A stretch of 64,000 bases of DNA from Anthopleura xanthogrammica (Eukaryota > Cnidaria > Anthozoa > Actiniaria > Actiniidae), in the NCBI GenBank assembly GCA_964019055.1, contig OZ025214.1, positions 6,261,358 through 6,325,357 on the forward strand, given 5' to 3'. The notes under the pieces are model-generated. The model saw only the letters and a list, made by a program, of their open reading frames with translations, searched no databases and was not told the origin of the DNA. Below are positions 1-11,605 of the stretch, piece by piece; the stretch's first letter is position 1; each line of letters opens with the position of its first letter. Position numbers and translations under genes: made by a program.

Positions 1-2098
1 ATAGCCAAGAAGTCAGGTAAGTAACCCAGTCTTTACTGAACTTTATAGGAATCTAAAGCCTTGTGTTCGCTTCAGCTTGCGAACATGACTCCATTGGCAC
101 AGCTGTGAGCTCCAACACAACTGCATGATCTTACCCGAGAAAGTTAAAATACTTTTTTTGGCATACAAGAAGCTAAAGTATTTTCTTTTAAGACCAATTT
201 TAGCCAAAATTTGGAGACTGATTCAGAGCAAAGCCCGGGTTTAGTTCATAAAAACACAACCAAGTCTCATACTACAGACAGGACCTCCTCTCCAGACTTC
301 TCTGTTAGCCCTGCTAGGTACAGGTCGTAATTAATGATCCTATCTATCTATCTAGTCTAGTGTCTAGTGCAGCTACTTTGTGCAAACTACGAACATGCAT
401 TGCATTTTTAGAAAAATATCAATTGAAGTTAAAGATTATTTTAAATAATCTTAAATGAGATTGTTATAATAATTTTTGGATGTGGAAAACCTAAGATGCC
501 GATTGCAGGATTTTGTAATTCAAGTGCTGGCTTCTATTTTCAACTGTTGTATTTCATTAATACAACACAGGAATGTGTAGCAAATTCCTTTGAAAACTTA
601 TATATATATATGGAATGTTTGCATAGATATAGAAGAATTGTAAAAGTAAATATCTTTTGTGTAAATCGAGTTATAAAGAATTGAATATTTACTCATTTAA
701 AAGTACTGACAATTCTATTATGACAAATTAAAATGGCCCTATCAGACGTAACTTAGATAGCAAAAAAAAAAATCTTACTCTATTAAAGTTAATTCAGTTT
801 TAAGAACGTACCTACAGTTATTTGCAATACAACATAGTGTTCAGTCAGCTTGATTTTGATTGGATGAAAGTAATCTCACGCTGTGATTGTTTGATAAGAA
901 CTCGTGGATACATCTCGACCATGTCTTGTGCTTGGTATGTTCAACATCACGTGATCAGTCAACTTGATTTTGTAATTGGTTGAAGCGAGTCTTGACCACT
1001 GTCTTGTGCTTGGTATTTTTAGCAACACCTGATCACGTGATAAGTCAGTTTGATTTTGATTGGATCGAACATGCTCCAGCTTTAATTCTTATCTTGATTC
1101 ATCAAACAGTCATCACCCTGAAGAGCGGTCCAACAGAAGCGCGCAATGGTCGATGGACCCAGCTCAATCATTTCCATCCAGTGTGCTTCGAAGGTCAAGG
1201 TAATCGTTACGGACATCTGATCCATGTTGGTGGAAAAGGATTGGTTGGTGCCATCAAGCTTGTCTACCGTTCGGGATATATCAGGTGAGAAGTGTTACAA
1301 AATCAAACCCGGGTTTTTTTCGTCTCAACTAGACTTGCCACGAGTCGATTACTGTTACTTTGACGTACGAATTATTTTTACGAGCAACTGAGTAGCAAGA
1401 AAAAAGTCTAGGATTTCATGCACCACGCTTTTTCTTAGTACGGTTTTGCTTTGCTAACTTTCCATTGTTGCACTAGCCAATTAGAATACAGTAAGGGACT
1501 GACCGATCATTGATTAGAGGGGGAACGGTTTTGCATTTTACTTTTGATCTGCATCTTTTTTAAGAGATCCTCCCCTTTCCTGCTGCAGGAAATGTTTTGG
1601 CCCCATTCATTAATACTCCTTTCCGTCCCTTACAACTTGACACAAAAATAGTGACCCCGCTCAAAGGCTTGCACGCGGGCTCTCTAGAAGGCCAAAAAGG
1701 GAAGACAATATTGCTAGGTATTTATTCCGTTAATGTGATTGTTCTGTTTTGAACATTTTTCTAGGTGCGTTGCAAATCCCGCGTACGACAGTCGATGGGG
1801 TTGTTACCACTACACAACCTTCATGAAGTACCCCCTGAACGTCATCATCACCGATAACCACGACAACATCATCTACCCTCGACCCCAGTTCATCAAACAC
1901 GCGGCTGGTTTGTGGTACTACTTGCCTATGGTTGACGATAAACACAGTGATGAACTGGTATTCACTGACTTCAGCGAGCCATTTTACATGCAGGAACATC
2001 AACAGTTGAGAATCTGGTACGGCGAGGACCTGAAAAACTGGTCTGAGACCGACAACCAGGGCAGAGTATGTGTGGATGTATTTGCTCGGTTTCTTTAG
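1..2098 (+). CDS. WYGEDLKN-family small secreted protein, gene A (5' partial)
   Basis: Exons: 1-16 (tentative, ends at a CAG/GTAAGT donor in phase 1), 1137-1284 and 1765-2098 with the stop. The signal-peptide exon would lie left of the window. Exons 2-3 encode the whole conserved domain: PVCFEG, NRYGH, GAIKLVYRSGYIRCV, SRWGCYHY, PLNVIITDNHDNIIYP, LWYYLP, RIWYGEDLKNWSE, NQGRVCVDVFARF. Four conserved Cys (CFE, RC, GC, VC) suggest two disulfides. Intron 2 splits the Arg codon just before the second Cys (phase 2), exactly as in gene D at 11.6-13.7 kb. I know this motif set from cnidarian predicted proteins, but I do not know a function, and binding or matrix roles would be guesses. The domain is very likely real. 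The assignment of bases 1-16 rests only on splice phase. Confidence 0.8.
843..1070 (+). repeat. Three imperfect ~100-bp direct repeats in gene A intron 1
   Basis: The block GTCAGCTTGATTTTGATTGG recurs with small changes near 843, 957 and 1045. Each is accompanied by CTTGTGCTTGGTAT and a TGATCACGTGAT-like palindrome. They lie directly before exon 2. They could be simple tandem duplication or a cis-regulatory cluster, and the sequence does not decide. Confidence 0.6.
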
Positions 2099-2136
2099 AT
2101 CCTTTATAGCTATCTGCACGTTTCTGTACTCTATAG

Positions 2137-2142
2137 AATAAA
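2137..2142 (+). promoter_or_regulatory. Polyadenylation signal of gene A
   Basis: A canonical AATAAA lies 39 bases after the stop codon of gene A, which is a normal distance for a short 3' UTR. Confidence 0.6.
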
Positions 2143-2703
2143 AGAACCCCCATAGAAAAATTTCCACCCGTTCCCAAGCTCTTTTCCTTTTACAAAATAA
2201 GAAAAGACCCTGGGAACGAGTTGGTAGCACAAGCCTCGTTTTCATACTGGACGTAATCACGCGGCGACCATATTGGTTGAAACAATAGGTTTTAATTTGA
2301 ATCCCTTGGGTCCCCTTGCCCTCGCTTTGTGGCGTTTCAGAACGTTCCAAACAAAGGTTTTTTTTGTTTTTGCTCTGATGGGAATAAACATGGCCGCCGT
2401 GTGATTAACGTCCATGTTGGATAGGACAAGAATTTTACATTTGAGATATTTGTGTGTAGATGTTTCAGATGTATAATTCCAGTCAATGCTTCTATCACGA
2501 TAGAGTAGAAGATCTTTACTCTTTTCTGTGTCCTGTTTTTGAAGTTGAAGTCTGCCTTTTGTTAAAAATACTCTTTCATTGGATAATAGTTATGTAATAA
2601 AAGGATTACCGAAACCATCCACAATATTGTTGCTGTTTGGAACATGTGTGAAAACTATTTCTTTCAAAGTCCTTCCACAGAAAGAAGCTTTAGCAGAGGA
2701 AAT

Positions 2704-2853
2704 AGGGAGAGGGAGAGAGGGAGAGAGGGAGAGAGGGAGAGAGGGAGAGAGGGAGAGAGGGAGAGAGGGAGAGAGGGAGAGAGGGAGAGAGGGAGAGAGG
2801 GAGAGGGAGAGGGAGAGAGGGAGAGGGAGAGGGAGAGAGGGAGAGGGAGAGGG
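2704..2853 (+). repeat. (GGGAGA)n purine microsatellite
   Basis: About 150 bases of GGGAGA/GAGAGG units with no pyrimidine on this strand. It lies between the convergent 3' ends of genes A and B. The rest of 2143-3387 is AT-rich with no gene I can support. Open frames across the repeat are artefacts of its composition. Confidence 0.9.
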
Positions 2854-3387
2854 AAAAAGGTTCTGATATCTGGCTAAGATGAGGTGAGAAGGTCCCAATG
2901 AGCTGTGCGTTTTGCGACATAATGCATTTAAAATTCTGTTCAAAGCTTTTGGGGTTCTCTATATTGTGATCGATATGTTATTTTGGTTAATGTTTTCCCA
3001 AACTAATTGAAAAAAAAGCTCAATTCGCCGCCACTTCTTTCTCCTCAGGTTAACATCATATGTGAACAGGGTTTTTTTTTCGTCAGCCACACAGACGGAA
3101 AACTAAATAAACAATTATTTTAGCATTTTCTTGTCCTGGTCTTCAAAAATCTAAAAAAAAATGCATTTCTTTTTAATTTCAAGAAAATAAGACTGATCTG
3201 TGCATATTTAATCAAATATTTTGAATATTTTTTGTCGTTTGTGAAAAAAAATTGTTTCAGTTCAACAAAAGGACAACGAAAATGACTTTTAAAAGTTTCC
3301 CTTTTGAATAAAAATATAATCGAAGCTTTTTACTTTAGAAATATAATATAATGGAAATATAAATCTGATTTCATCTAGTGCAGAATA

Positions 3388-3393
3388 TTTATT
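3388..3393 (-). promoter_or_regulatory. Polyadenylation signal of gene B
   Basis: AATAAA on the minus strand about 90 bases after the stop of gene B. The equivalent signal of gene C is at 8598-8603, in nearly identical flanking sequence. Confidence 0.5.
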
Positions 3394-3480
3394 ATTGCAT
3401 GAATCATTATCGTCATTACAATTACAACCAACTGGAAAACCAAGCTCATTGGTCCAGGATTACCACAGGAAGCCCAACGT

Positions 3481-4887
3481 TTATTTGATGAACTTCGCGT
3501 AAACATTGACGCATACCCTGCCCTGGTTATTGCTTTCATGCCAATTCTTGAGATCTTCACCGTACCAAATTCTGATCTGCTCGTATTGAGGTAGGTAGAA
3601 TGGACGGGCAAAGTCAGAGAAGACGAGGGCTTTGGAGTTGGAATCGCTTGAAAATGGATGCCAGTACCAAAGACCAGCGTTACTAAAAATGAAAAAAGAC
3701 ATCTAATGTTATATTCAAGATGAATAATGAATCCTAGTGCGCTTGCGCTAATGATCACGTAGGTCAATCTAAACAAAGAGAAACTATCGAAACTGAAGGA
3801 AAAGAGCCGTGATTTGATATAGTAATCCCCCGGGAGCTATATATACTTACACGATGTATTCTTTCTTGGGGAAGATGATGTGGTCGTGTTTATCTGTGAT
3901 GATGACGTTCAAAGGCGTTTTTGCTAATGAGCTGTAGTGACCACAACCCCAGCGACTGTTATAGGCCACGTCAGACACGCAGCGAACGTGTCCTGAGATG
4001 TACTCCAGCTTGATAGCACCAACCAGGCCAGCGTGGATGTAGTTAAATAGGGAACCATAGCGACCGTTTCTTGCTTCGAAGCACACTTCGTGTACGTTAA
4101 GCTGTTTCCATTCTGTTATCCCTGTCTGAGTGGGTACTCCATTAGCTGTGAAAAGGGTGACCAAAATATGTGTATAATGTCAAATAAGGTAAAGAAACTT
4201 TATGAAGACAAATATAAGTATACTTTTGATATCGGTTGATGGACAAAAGGCAGAGTCAAAACTACAGCACAAAAGGTGGGTGGAAAAGAGGAAAGGAAGA
4301 ATGGATGGCAGATGGATGGATGGGTGAAGGAAGGAGGGAAGTATGGAAAGAAGAAAGGAAGGAAGGAAGGAAGGAAGGAAGGAAGGAAGGAAAGGATGAA
4401 ATGAACAAAAGAAGCAAGCAAGAATAAATGAATGAAGAAAGCAAAATCACATCTTCATAAAGGCCCTGTTCTACATTGAAACTTTTAGCTGAAACTTGCG
4501 TGTAACGACGTTGTGAGAAAAGTTTCAGAACGAATTGCACCGTGTAACACCCAGCTTTGTGAAACTTTCATCATGAGAAAGTTTCACGAAAAGTAGTACT
4601 GCTTTCTACTTGTGCAACCGAAACTTGTGTCGCGAACAAGTTTCAGGACGAAACTTTCGCCGTGGAACACCCCTGCGAAACTTGTTTCGCAACGCCGTTG
4701 CACACAAGTTTCAGCTAAAAAATTCGACGTGTAACAGGGTCTTAACTAATAAAAGCAGACACTCAAATAAAGAAAAAACATCAAATCTATCTTACACGAA
4801 AAAACAACAACAATTGGGATGGAACTTACCAATTTCGTTAGCCGAAGCGACATAAACAAGGCCAGCCAAAGCAAGAATGAAGAACAT
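3481..4887 (-). CDS. WYGEDLKN-family small secreted protein, gene B
   Basis: Minus-strand exons in coding order: 4830-4887, 3851-4145, 3481-3682, giving 184 aa. Exon 1 encodes a clear signal peptide, MFFILALAGLVYVASA, with cleavage likely after ASA. The mature domain carries VCFEARNGRYG, GAIKLEYISGHVRCV, SRWGCGHYSS, PLNVIITDKHDHIIFP, LWYWHPF, RIWYGEDLKN and NQGRVCVNVYAKF, with four Cys. The product should be secreted; its function is unknown. The intron that splits the domain before the second Cys in genes A and D is absent here. Instead a phase-2 intron follows KEYIV, 40-odd codons later. Gene C at 8.7-9.9 kb is a near-identical duplicate. Splice sites are GT-AG and total length matches D exactly, so the model is strong. 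Confidence 0.9.
4346..4393 (+). repeat. (GGAA)n microsatellite in gene B intron 1
   Basis: A run of GAAGG/GGAA units. The intron 1 of duplicate gene C holds a longer version of the same repeat, so the array predates the duplication and has since changed length. Confidence 0.85.
4460..4745. mobile_element. Hairpin MITE in gene B intron 1
   Basis: About 285 bases that fold back on themselves. The left end AGGCCCTGTTCTACATTGAA pairs with a right end that reads ACCCTGTTACACGTCGAA on the other strand. The interior has several GAAACTTG/CAAGTTTC inverted motifs. There is no coding capacity. The same intron of duplicate gene C lacks the insert, so it is a recent insertion. Confidence 0.75.
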
Positions 4888-4940
4888 GATGGTGTCTGAA
4901 GTGGGATGCTTCAATTCTGAACGGATTCCGAAGACATGAT

Positions 4941-4950
4941 CTCTTTTATG
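4941..4950 (-). promoter_or_regulatory. TATA-like element of gene B
   Basis: CATAAAAGAG on the minus strand, 54-63 bases before the gene B start codon. It is conserved at the same distance in gene C (9924-9933). The position fits a TATA box with a short 5' UTR. Confidence 0.5.
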
Positions 4951-5756
4951 CCATCAGTCATATTTGGTAAGTGTTTGTATTTGTTTTCAATAAGCAAAGT
5001 ATTTATCTAATAACTCATAAAAACGATGTTCAGAATTAAAAAATAATTAATTCGTCAGAAATTCGCAAATAACAACACATAATATTTACCAAACATGAAA
5101 AGTAATTTATAAACTAAAAGAAAAATATATGTATATGTAATAAGCCAATTAAACAATACCAGCTGAGTTGTTAGGAATTATGGGTCACTAGTTTTGGTTA
5201 GGATTTTTCAAGCATTTTCCAAGTATACAATGTAGATTTTTCTTGTTGCTTGAAATATAATTCCGCCTTGAGTTCGACTAGCGTTTACGATTAATTTAAA
5301 GAAGGAAGAACTCGTATTTCATAAATTCTCTTGGCAGAATAAAGGGAAATGCTTATCAAAATACAATGAGTGATATATACTGATGGTTCAAGAACGTTGT
5401 TGTAATGAACAACTTAGAAAATACGGTCGGCCATTTTGGTAGGGGGCAAATATAAAACGCTTTGATGCAGTGATGCCTTCGATTAACTTAACAGTTCATC
5501 ACAAGACAATTTGACAAGAAATAAATTAAGAAGATGGACATGAAAAAAGACAAATAAACGAAACTCTAGATATTATTCGCTATCTCTGTTTTGTCCCTCC
5601 CCCCCTGGACGCCCCAAAATGCTTTCAAGTGCCATTTAAGATGTAAAATGAATGACTGATACTAAGTAGATAAATGAAGTGCTTGTCACTTAACGAACAT
5701 GATAGGGCTAGAGAGAGCCAGAATTGTTTTCTTCATCAGATCCTACGTATTCTTGG
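4951..5756. other. Gene B upstream region, no gene seen
   Basis: AT-rich sequence. Bases 4951 to about 5130 match the region upstream of gene C. A block near 5369 (GAGTGATATA...GGTTCAAGAACG) recurs at 7590 and 10158. I see no supportable coding region. Confidence 0.5.
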
Positions 5757-6717
5757 GGTGCATTAATATTAACCTTTCAAATTTGAGAGAATGGCTTTTA
5801 GCTAACAAGTTAAGCCTTAACGTTACAAAAACAGAACAAATGTTTATTGGCTCGCACTTTAATTTAAGTAAAATAACTTCTTCTCCCCTTATATTTATTG
5901 ACGATGTTCCAATCAAAAGGGTAAAAGAAGCTAAAACTCTGGGTATTAAGATTGACGAACGCTTATCATGGGCAGAGCATATAGAGTATATATCCAATAA
6001 GATATCATCGGCTATTGGGGGTTTAAGACAAGTAAGACCTTTCATTCCCCAAAAAACAGCATTGACAATATACACGTCTTTAATCCAACCATTGTTTGAT
6101 TATTGCGATGTTGTATGGGGGAATTTGTCTTTAACCTTAGCTGAAAGGCTTCAAAAACTACATAATCGTGCTGCTCGCACGATAACATGCAGTAGCTATG
6201 AAATTAGGTCAGTTGAAGTTCGTAGTAAATTGAACTGGCCTACATTAAATGAGAGACGAAAATATCATACTGCCATTGCCATGTACAAAATATTACATGG
6301 TACAGCCCCTTCGTATTTGAAAGATTTATTTAAATCGTTTGAAGGGACTGTATCATATAAACTACGAGGAAAAGAACACAACCTTCTTCTGCCTTTACCT
6401 AAAACAGATTCCTGTAAAAAGAGTTTCCTGTATTTAGGGGCAAAAGTTTGGAATGATCTTCCTTTTGAAGTTAAAAATAATAAAACATTAGCAAGCTTCA
6501 AAAAAGCCCTTCTCAACCAAGAGTCTTGATTGTTAATGTTTTGTAAATTGAAATTAGTTAAATATCTCTATTTTCTAGATACATATGTATATATTTCCTG
6601 TAAATATTTTCATATAATTTTATTTGTAATTTTATAACTCTGTATAACTCAGCTTCCATGAAAAGCAATTGTTTTATAATTGATGAAATTCTGAGTATAA
6701 TAAAGTTCATTCATTCA

Positions 6718-6724
<7 letters not shown>
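5757..6724 (+). mobile_element. 5'-truncated non-LTR (CR1/L2/Jockey-like) retrotransposon 3' end
   Basis: An intact reading frame to the stop at 6527-6529 encodes the C-terminal end of a LINE reverse transcriptase: LREWLLANKLSLNVTKTE, KTLGIKIDERLSW, GGLRQVRPFIP, SLIQPLFDYCDVVWG, LQKLHNRAARTI, LGAKVWNDLP. The catalytic RT core and endonuclease are missing, as in typical 5' truncation. An approximately 190-base 3' UTR ends in (ATTC)n, the short-repeat tail style of CR1/L2 elements. The frame is uninterrupted, which suggests a fairly young insertion. The exact 5' boundary is uncertain; homology becomes recognisable from about 5757. Confidence 0.88.

Positions 6725-6810
<86 letters not shown>
6724..6810 (+). 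repeat. (TC)n microsatellite after the LINE tail
   Basis: About 87 bases of uninterrupted TC. It sits between the end of the LINE 3' UTR and a second copy of that 3' UTR. Confidence 0.9.
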
Positions 6811-6813
<3 letters not shown>

Positions 6814-7062
6814 ATTGTTAATGTTTTGTAAATTGAAATTAGTTAAATATCTCTATTTTCTAGATACATATGTATATATTTCCTGTAAATATTTTCATAT
6901 AATTTTATTTGTAATTTTATAACTCTGTATAACTCAGCTTCCATGAAAAGCAATTGTTTTATAATTGATGAAATTCTGAGTATCATAAAGTTCATTCTCA
7001 TAAAGTTCATTCTCATAAAGTTCATTCTCATAAAGTTCATTCTCATAAAGTTCATTCTCATG
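6811..7062 (+). repeat. Second copy of the LINE 3' UTR with its own tail
   Basis: From TTGATTGTTAATGTTTTG onward this copies 6526-6711 almost base for base. It ends in about five units of AAAGTTCATTCTCAT instead of (ATTC)n then (TC)n. It may be a tandem duplication or a second, severely truncated insertion in the same orientation. Confidence 0.85.
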
Positions 7063-7130
7063 TTACGTCACTAGCCGCCATGTTTTTTAACTATACAGAG
7101 CATATTCAAATAATTATTGTTGTTTAAATA

Positions 7131-7271
7131 ATGGTAATTGAACTAAGTGGAGTGCAATTTGGTCTGATATCAAACGCGCGATAACAAAATCACACGACCA
7201 CGTAGCGGGAGTGTGATTTGTAATGGCAAGTTTGATATCAGACCAAAATTGTACGACACGAAGTTCAATTA
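7131..7271. mobile_element. Hairpin MITE
   Basis: AATTGAACTAAGTGG...GGTCTGATATCAAAC pairs with GTTTGATATCAGACC...GAAGTTCAATTA. It has a short loop and no coding frame. Confidence 0.65.
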
Positions 7272-7272
7272 T

Positions 7273-7596
7273 CACTTTATTATATCCATTTTGAAATCAT
7301 ACTAGATAGACACTAAATTTGTGATAAGTACAAAAGTATTTATTAACAAATAGCCAGTTTTTAAAAAGCGGAACAGGAAATGCTTTTACATCTCATTCAT
7401 AAACTGACAGGTCGTGATAGATTGTTGATCCTGTAATCTGATTGGTTACCTTTTCTAGTGTTGCATTGTGATTGGCTGACAAAAAGATGCGATTCGGACT
7501 CAAAATAGTGCGATTCGTGCTTGAATCAATCTACTGAGAGCCAATCAGATTACAGGATTTGCTAGTGATTTCAAAGTGGATATAATAAAGAGTGAT
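7273..7596. mobile_element. Hairpin MITE adjoining the previous one
   Basis: ACTTTATTATATCCATTTTG at the left pairs with the sequence at 7562-7596 on the other strand. Inner arms include CTGTAATCTGATTGG and CCAATCAGATTACAG. No coding capacity. Confidence 0.65.
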
Positions 7597-7945
7597 ATAC
7601 TAATGGTTCAAGAACGGTGGTATAGTAATTGGATGAGAGAAGTAAGGGAAGCCATTTTGATGTTCATGCCTTACGCTTTCACGTGTGTTATCGTCCAATC
7701 AACATCAAGGTAGAAAAACTCTCGGGTGAAGAAGAATTTTACACTTCATTCCTGTCTCCCAGGGATACCAGATATAAAAGAAACCGTCTCTTGAAATAAT
7801 GTTCGATATAAAGAAAAAGAAAAAGAAACAGTGAAGCACCAAACGTGGATGAAGCTGTCAGTCGATAAAGTGGAAAAATAATGCCCGGAAATACGATGAA
7901 AATTCTTTGTTAAAAAAAACCCCGGAATTCGTTTGCTAAAAACCA
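7588..7945. repeat. Orphan copy of the gene B/C upstream block
   Basis: GAGTGATATACT...GGTTCAAGAACG, AAGCCATTTTGATGTTCA, ATCGTCCAATCAACA and CTCCCAGGGATACCAGATATAAAAG recur upstream of gene C at 10156-10490. The first part also appears upstream of gene B at 5369. No gene accompanies this copy. Confidence 0.6.
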
Positions 7946-8171
7946 TGATTTCTATTGTATATAATTTTATTTCCTTTTTGTTAGCTCAATGAACCCAAAA
8001 TCTTTCTTCAATGATTACAACAAAAGCACATAGAACGTTTATTTATGAGTTCTAATAATTACGTTTTTTGTCAAACTTTCTCAAAAGATTGCTTTTACCT
8101 GTTCTTTTAGGCAATTCAAAGGAAAATATAGTCCCGTGCACAATTTTATGGTTTTGCCCTGATGGCTTTTA

Positions 8172-8467
8172 GCCCGGGAGGGGGGGGGGGGGGGATACTC
8201 CCTATAATGGACTATACGGGGATGCTCCGCCCGAAAGTAGTTTTTTCAGGCCGCATGTATAGCAAAGGGGTGGAAATTTGTGAGTTTTGGTATAAAAAGG
8301 GGTAGATTTTCTTCAAAGGTATATGAAAGGGGCTACCTTTTCAGGCAAAAAGGTATATAAAAGGGGTACTTTTCGCTGAAATTTGGTGTAGAAAAGGGTA
8401 AGGGGTCGAGAGTCCGGGCGGAGCATCCCCGTATGAAACGACCCGAAATACCCCCCATCCCCGGGCT
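8172..8467. mobile_element. Hairpin MITE with poly-G run
   Basis: GCCCGGGAGG...ACGGGGATGCTCCGCCC at the left pairs with GGGCGGAGCATCCCCGT...CCCCGGGC at the right. The left arm carries about 15 consecutive G. It lies downstream of the gene C 3' end. Confidence 0.7.
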
Positions 8468-8689
8468 TTTAGAACGTGTAATGGTTTATTTATTTAACTT
8501 CGAAGGTTATTGTATTGCAAATCCCGAAGTCGAAGCTTTTTACTTTAGGAATATAATATCATGGAAATATAAATCTGATTTCATCTAGTGCAGAATATTT
8601 ATTATTGAATCATCATTATCGTCATTACAATTACAAACAACTGGAAAACCAAGCTCATTGGTCCAGGATTACCACAGGAAGCCCAACGT

Positions 8690-9870
8690 TTATTTGATGA
8701 ACTTTGCGTAAACATTGACGCATACCCTGCCCTGGTTATCGTGCTCAGACCAATTCTTAAGATCTTCACCGTACCAAATTCTGATCTGTTCATATTGAGG
8801 TAGGTAGAATGGACGGGCAAAGTCAGAGAAGACGAGGGTTTTGGAGTTGGAATCGCTTGAAAATGGATGCCAGTACCAAAGACCAGCGTTACTAAAAATG
8901 AAAAAAGGCAATCAATTGTATAATCAGTATGAATAACTAACTATCTGAGTGAAGGAAATTCGCATTTGAAAGAGCCTTCATTTGATATAATAATGCCCTG
9001 GGAGATGGATATACTTACACGATGTATTCTTTCTTGGGGAAGATGACGTGGTCGTGTTTATCTGTGATGATGACGTTCAGAGGTGATGCCGAGAATGAGC
9101 TGTAGTGACCACAACCCCACCGACTGTTATAGGCCACGTTAGACACGCAGCGAACGTGTCCTGAGATGTACTCCAGCTTGATAGCACCAACCAGGCCAGC
9201 ATGGATGTAGTTAAATAGGGAACCATAGCGACCGTTTCTTGCTTCGAAGCACACTTCGTGTACGTTAAGCTGTTTCCATTCTGTTATCCCTGTCTGAGTG
9301 GGTACTCCATTAGCTGTAAAAAGAGTGACCCAAATATGAGTATAGTATTAAATAAGGAAAAGAAAATACATTAACAATAGACTGAGTCAAAACCACAGCA
9401 CAAAAGAAGGAGGAAAAACTGAGAGGAAAGGAAGAATGGGAAGGTGGATGGATGGATGGATGAGGGAGGGAGCGAAGTATGGAAAGAAGAAAAAAAGAAA
9501 GGAGGAAAGGAAAGAAGGAAGGATGAAATAAACGAAGAAAGGATAAAAATAGAGGAAAGAAGGTAGGAAGGAAGTATGGAAGTAAAGATGGATGCATGGA
9601 GTGAAGTATGGAAGGAAGGAAGGAAGGAAGGAAGGAAGGAAGGAAGGAAGGAAGGAAGGAAAGAAGGAAAGGATGAACTGAACAAAAGAAGCAATCCGAA
9701 GAATAAATGAAGAAAGCAAAATCACACCTTCATAACAAAAAAAAAAACACAAATAAAGAAAAGAAATATCAAATCTATTTGATACGAAAAAAAGAATTGG
9801 GATGGAACTTACCAATTTCGTTAGCCGAAGCGACACAAACAAGGCCAGCAAAAGCAAGAATGAAGAACAT
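8690..9870 (-). CDS. WYGEDLKN-family small secreted protein, gene C
   Basis: Minus-strand exons: 9813-9870, 9019-9313, 8690-8891, giving 184 aa. It is a tandem duplicate of gene B with identical exon sizes (58, 295 and 202 bases) and the same intron after KEYIV. The signal peptide reads MFFILAFAGLVCVASA. The domain differs from B at few positions, for example SSFSASPLNV against SSLAKTPLNV and WSEHDNQGR against WHESNNQGR. Promoter, 5' UTR, introns and 3' flank are also duplicated. It should be secreted with two disulfides, plus one extra Cys inside the signal peptide. Function is unknown. Confidence 0.9.
9371..9680 (+). repeat. (GGAA)n-rich array in gene C intron 1
   Basis: Degenerate AGGAAGGA units become a clean (GGAA)n run at about 9610-9660. 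It is an expanded version of the array in gene B intron 1. Minus-strand frames rich in F, L, P and S across it are not genes. Confidence 0.85.
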
Positions 9871-9923
9871 GATGGTGTCTGAAGTGGGATGCTTCAATTC
9901 TGAACGGATTCCGAAGACATGAT

Positions 9924-9933
9924 CTCTTTTATG
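9924..9933 (-). promoter_or_regulatory. TATA-like element of gene C
   Basis: CATAAAAGAG at the same distance from the start codon as in gene B. It lies in an upstream block shared by both genes. Confidence 0.5.
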
Positions 9934-11097
9934 CCATCAGTCATATCTGGTAATTGTTGTATTTGTTTTCAATATTCAAAGTATTTATCTAATAACTCAT
10001 AAAAACGATGTCCAGAATTAAAGAAAATAATTAATTCGTCAGAAATTCGCAAATAACAACGCAAAATATTTACCAAACATGAAAAGCAATTTATAAGCTA
10101 AAAGAAAAATATATGAGGGTATTATTAAGCTAATTAAACAATAATTATTGTTGTTTAAAGAGTGATATACTGTTGGTTCAAGAACGATAATATAGAAATT
10201 GGATAAGAAAAGAAAGAGAAGCCATTTTGATGTTCACGCCACGGTTTTCACGTGTTTTATCGTCCAATCAACAGTAAGGTAGAGAAACTCTCGCGCATGC
10301 AAAGAAGAATTTTACACTTCCTTCCTGTCTCCCAGGGAAACCAGATATAAAAGAAACCGTCTCTTTAAATAACGTTTGACTTAAATAAAACGAAAAATAA
10401 ACAGCGCGGAAAAGGGTGAAACGTAGATGAAGCTGTCAGTCGACAAAGTGGGGAAAAAACAAACGAGAATTCGTTTTCTCAAAATATGATTTCAAATCAG
10501 TCTATATATTTGAAAATAATTTTCGAATTTCATATTTCCTTCCCTCCGCCCCTCATTCCTACTTTCTTTCTTCCACTCCTTCTTTCCTTTATTCCTTCTT
10601 CCACTTCTCTTTCATTTATTGTTTCTGTTGCAGCCAGTTTCCACACGAAATAAAAAGCACTTTTAAACGCAAACAAATGCAATAACTTGGAAATCAAATG
10701 GTTTAGAAAGAGTGATGAAAAGTTTCATAACGTATCACCCTTCAAGGTGACAAAAAAAACACAATTATAATCATCAATTATTCGTGTAACTATTAATTAT
10801 CATGAATAATAAAATAAACAAATATTAATTAGTTGTAGTGTCATTTTCAACTGTTTTTACTCAAATTTTTCCAAATTATCTTTTAATTAATATGCGGTTT
10901 GTTTGCTTTATCTAAATATTTCATTAAATATTGCCAAAAATAACTAAATATTGTAGCAGATTCGATGGTTCAGGGGGATGTATTACAGAATGTTTTGCAA
11001 AATTAGAGAACGAATGAAATATTCGAGAGAAAAAGATATTATGAAACGGACTAAAAAGAGATCATTACTGGGAAGCGGAAATAGGAAAGCAAGTCTT
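9934..11097. other. Intergenic region between genes C and D, no gene seen
   Basis: AT-rich. It begins with the duplicated gene C upstream block (to about 10490), then C/T-rich low-complexity sequence near 10540-10620. No supportable reading frame. Confidence 0.5.
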
Positions 11098-11342
<245 letters not shown>

Positions 11343-11605
11343 TTGCCTGCCAACATTAGACTTTGTTAGGTTGTTAACCTGTGTAATACAGGCGAAGATT
11401 TGCTCCAAATATCACACAATACCAAACCAACACTCCCCCACCTATCCCTACACATAACATATTATTTTACTGCCCGGCACCCTCCTGAATTCACCAATTA
11501 TTAAATTTCTTACCAATCTAAGATATCACTCTCACTGTAGTTGGAACATTCAACACCGACACACGCAGCCAGAGACGACGCCAAAAGTAACTTACTTCGC
11601 TCAAA

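Noticed and set aside
2170..2222. Small hairpin after gene A (TTCCCAAGCTCTTTTCC / TCCCAGGGTC-like complement)
   Set aside because: Imperfect and short; animal Pol II genes do not use hairpin terminators apart from histone genes, and this is not one.
1730..2350. 206-codon minus-strand frame opposite gene A exon 3
   Set aside because: Shadow of the plus-strand exon, which has the conserved domain, splice sites and a polyadenylation signal.
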